From contig NZ_VJXQ01000001.1 in the NCBI RefSeq assembly GCF_007655485.1, positions 1,025,442 to 1,089,441 of the forward strand: DNA of 64,000 nucleotides. The letters run 5' to 3'. The notes under the pieces were generated by a model, which made no database searches, was not told where the DNA came from, and saw only the letters and a program-made list of their open reading frames with translations. The DNA is from Halobellus captivus. Lineage in GTDB: Archaea > Halobacteriota > Halobacteria > Halobacteriales > Haloferacaceae. A program made the position numbers and the translations under genes. Positions 62,423 to 64,000 of the stretch are shown in pieces; positions within the stretch are counted from its first letter, which is position 1; each line of letters begins with the position of its first letter.

Positions 62423-63985
62423 ATGAGTACCTCCGCTTCCATCTCCGACGGATGTAACACATCCCCCATACGGGACTACCTACTCGGAGAGTTGGAAGCA
62501 GAGGGATTACTCGGCCGCGGTCAATTGCTCGATGGATCGTACACTGAACGCGACCAGGACCGCGCGCGTCTCCTTCAACTCGTCGCCGAACGTCCAGAGG
62601 GCATCCTACGCTCTAAACTCGTCCACGTGGGTCTGTACGGCCTCAGGGTCTACGGAAAGGAGCCGTGGCGCAACAAGGTTGGTTTTGATGACCTCGACTG
62701 GTACAACGCTGAGGAGCGCCACGATGCCGCTCTAGATCGAATTGCCGAACGAGGAGCGGCTGAGGAAGAGATCGACGGAAGTGATTCAGAATACCAGTTT
62801 GCTTACAGATTCACGAAAAAGGCTGAAGCCGCCGGATTCGTCCGTCTCGAAAGCTCTGGTGGGTCGACCTCCGTCCACCCGACACTGCGGCTTCTTGACT
62901 TGATTTCATCAGGCATTAGTGAAACAGAGAGCCCCGAAGACGGGACCCTCTCTGATCGTAATTTCGTCCGTCGAATGCTCGAATCGGTCGAATCCCACCT
63001 TTCAGACGCTCAGAAGTCCGCTGCTGCTGAGGGACTTCTTCGTTACATTCGGCGCATCGACGACTACAGACTGGCTTTCGACGTACACGTTCGCTCTCGG
63101 AAAGGCACCGAAACCCGGCGGATGACGAAGGAGTACAAAACCCGCTTCAATTCCGAAGATCGTCACGGCCGCTCTTTCGCTCGCCTACAAGATGCGCTCG
63201 ACGCGCGCGCCGAGCCGGGCGCGACCGCGGCGTTCGCGACGCTTACCACAGATCCGAAGCTAAACGATTCCCTGCTTGATTCGACGCAGAACATCAATCC
63301 GAACTTTCACCGGCTCCAGCAGTACCTTTCCTCGGATCCGTCGACGAAGGTCGACACGCGAGAAGCCGGTGTATCTGGCTGGCGTCCCGATCTCGATGGG
63401 AAGGTGACCGGCCGCCCTCGTCGAACACTCGACTACGTGAAAGTCCTCGAATTCGCATCTGGAGGCTTGCCACACCTCCATACCCTCTATTTCAATCCTC
63501 CACGGCGCGAGTCGGACGGAATGCCGTGGCTGATCGACAAAGGAGAGCTGTCTCAGAAGTGGTCAGACTACGGTCAGGGCTCGATCGTCGACGTTCGACC
63601 GCTGGTGTTCCGCGACGATCTCCGCCCGGCCGGTGACCCAGATGATCCCGAAGAGAACGGCGTGCTCGATCTCGTTCCCTTTGTTGGTTCGTCCCTCGAC
63701 GATCTCGGCGCGTCGACGTTCGTTCAAGAATGCACGGAAGACACGATTCTGAACTGGTACCGACAAGAGCACGATCTCGACGGCGTGCGGTTCAACTCCT
63801 CTGAGGGATGGGTCGACTGGTACCGCTACGGAAATAACGATCTGTCCCGTGACGAAGCCGCAGAACGAGCCGGACAGCACGATCTCGTCAATATGGAAGG
63901 CGACGACGAAATTATCTTTCAGAAAACCGCGGGCTCGTACCTTGGCAAGTACCTGAGTGCAACCTACGGGGTCGTGTTTAGTTAA
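62423..63985 (+). CDS. rep: HUH-type rolling-circle replication initiator (Rep)
   Basis: A 520-residue protein with the three HUH endonuclease motifs in order. Motif 1 is AAFATLTTDP near residue 271. Motif 2 is LPHLHTLYF with His351 and His353. Motif 3 is SYLGKYL with Tyr506 as the likely nicking residue and Lys509. The 250-residue N-terminal part is helical and acidic. Such initiators nick the plus origin of small rolling-circle plasmids and of pleolipoviruses in haloarchaea; length and motif spacing resemble those. Tyr506 is only 14 residues from the C terminus and there is no helicase domain. GC and codon use are lower than in the host genes. It is alone in this class within the window; an origin may lie in the inverted-repeat cluster upstream. 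Confidence 0.75.
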   Translation: MSTSASISDGCNTSPIRDYLLGELEAEGLLGRGQLLDGSYTERDQDRARLLQLVAERPEGILRSKLVHVGLYGLRVYGKEPWRNKVGFDDLDWYNAEERHDAALDRIAERGAAEEEIDGSDSEYQFAYRFTKKAEAAGFVRLESSGGSTSVHPTLRLLDLISSGISETESPEDGTLSDRNFVRRMLESVESHLSDAQKSAAAEGLLRYIRRIDDYRLAFDVHVRSRKGTETRRMTKEYKTRFNSEDRHGRSFARLQDALDARAEPGATAAFATLTTDPKLNDSLLDSTQNINPNFHRLQQYLSSDPSTKVDTREAGVSGWRPDLDGKVTGRPRRTLDYVKVLEFASGGLPHLHTLYFNPPRRESDGMPWLIDKGELSQKWSDYGQGSIVDVRPLVFRDDLRPAGDPDDPEENGVLDLVPFVGSSLDDLGASTFVQECTEDTILNWYRQEHDLDGVRFNSSEGWVDWYRYGNNDLSRDEAAERAGQHDLVNMEGDDEIIFQKTAGSYLGKYLSATYGVVFS

Positions 63986-64000
63986 GGATGAAGAGTGAGG

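Larger units (their letters stand above)
61238..64000. mobile_element. Probable integrated replicon (rolling-circle plasmid or pleolipovirus-like), left part
   Basis: The segment begins at the 3' end of a tRNA gene, a standard archaeal attachment site, and runs out of the window. It holds an inverted-repeat-rich stretch (61252-61546), a tandem array of small CxxC genes, and an HUH rolling-circle initiator. GC and codon use in the rep gene are lower than in chromosomal neighbours. No integrase is present in the visible part. A second copy of the tRNA 3' end (about 61216-61237) is expected to the right if this is an integrated element. Confidence 0.65.

Overview
The window is chromosomal DNA of a halophilic archaeon (class Halobacteria). 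The evidence is high GC, very acidic proteins, Tat-type lipoproteins, many leaderless starts with a TATA-like box 25-30 nt upstream, and archaeal genes such as aIF2-alpha, Nop10, L44e, S27e, archaeal CCA-adding enzyme, MptD, RPA and a doublet histone. The gene content around 50-59 kb (azf, RPA, histone, deacetylase) recalls Haloferax volcanii, so the order Haloferacales is likely. The genus cannot be fixed from sequence alone.

Layout. 0-9 kb: the end of a TadC/FlaJ-like gene, a Trm9-like methyltransferase, a thioredoxin-reductase-like flavoprotein, tRNA-Gly, an orphan substrate-binding lipoprotein and gltB. 9-23 kb: a pilin-like protein, then a leftward seven-gene operon with every junction overlapping: secretion ATPase, TadC-like membrane protein and five pilin-like proteins. 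A long coiled-coil protein is divergent from it. 23-31 kb: HisG-like protein, topA, a lipoprotein in an AT-richer patch, gatB and an alpha/beta hydrolase. 30.8-36 kb: a small coiled-coil protein, smc and scpA. 36-46 kb: mtnP, an AEC transporter, a phosphoribosyltransferase, a PhzF-like protein, the translation cluster rpl44e-rps27e-aIF2a-nop10-PAC2, a DUF2298 membrane protein, and a glycosyltransferase with GtrA. 46-56 kb: initiator tRNA-Met, a Rieske protein, a class IV aminotransferase, a HhH protein, a DUF5790 protein, mptD, azf, DUF309, a zinc finger, YeiH, tRNA-Arg and a DAACS symporter. 56-61 kb: RPA with a leaderless upstream micro-ORF, histone, histone deacetylase, cca, tRNA-Asn and a CAU tRNA.

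From the 3' end of that last tRNA (61.2 kb) to the window edge lies a probable integrated element. It has clustered inverted repeats, a tandem array of small cysteine-rich genes joined by GTGA overlaps, and an HUH rolling-circle replication initiator.

The main unusual signals are four. (1) The tandem CxxC gene array of the element: both complete copies keep the same cysteine spacing and differ by many synonymous changes. (2) Tail elements behind three tRNA genes (Gly, iMet, Arg): each carries a hairpin, an inverted T-arm piece and a second copy of that tRNA's own 3' end. (3) Tandem duplications of gene 3' ends including the stop codon, clearest after the PAC2 gene, smc and a pilin-like gene. 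(4) A six-fold 10-residue repeat of the DRxxGQ pilin-signal motif at the N terminus of one pilin-like protein.

Family names and DUF numbers come from recognition of the protein sequences, without database searches.
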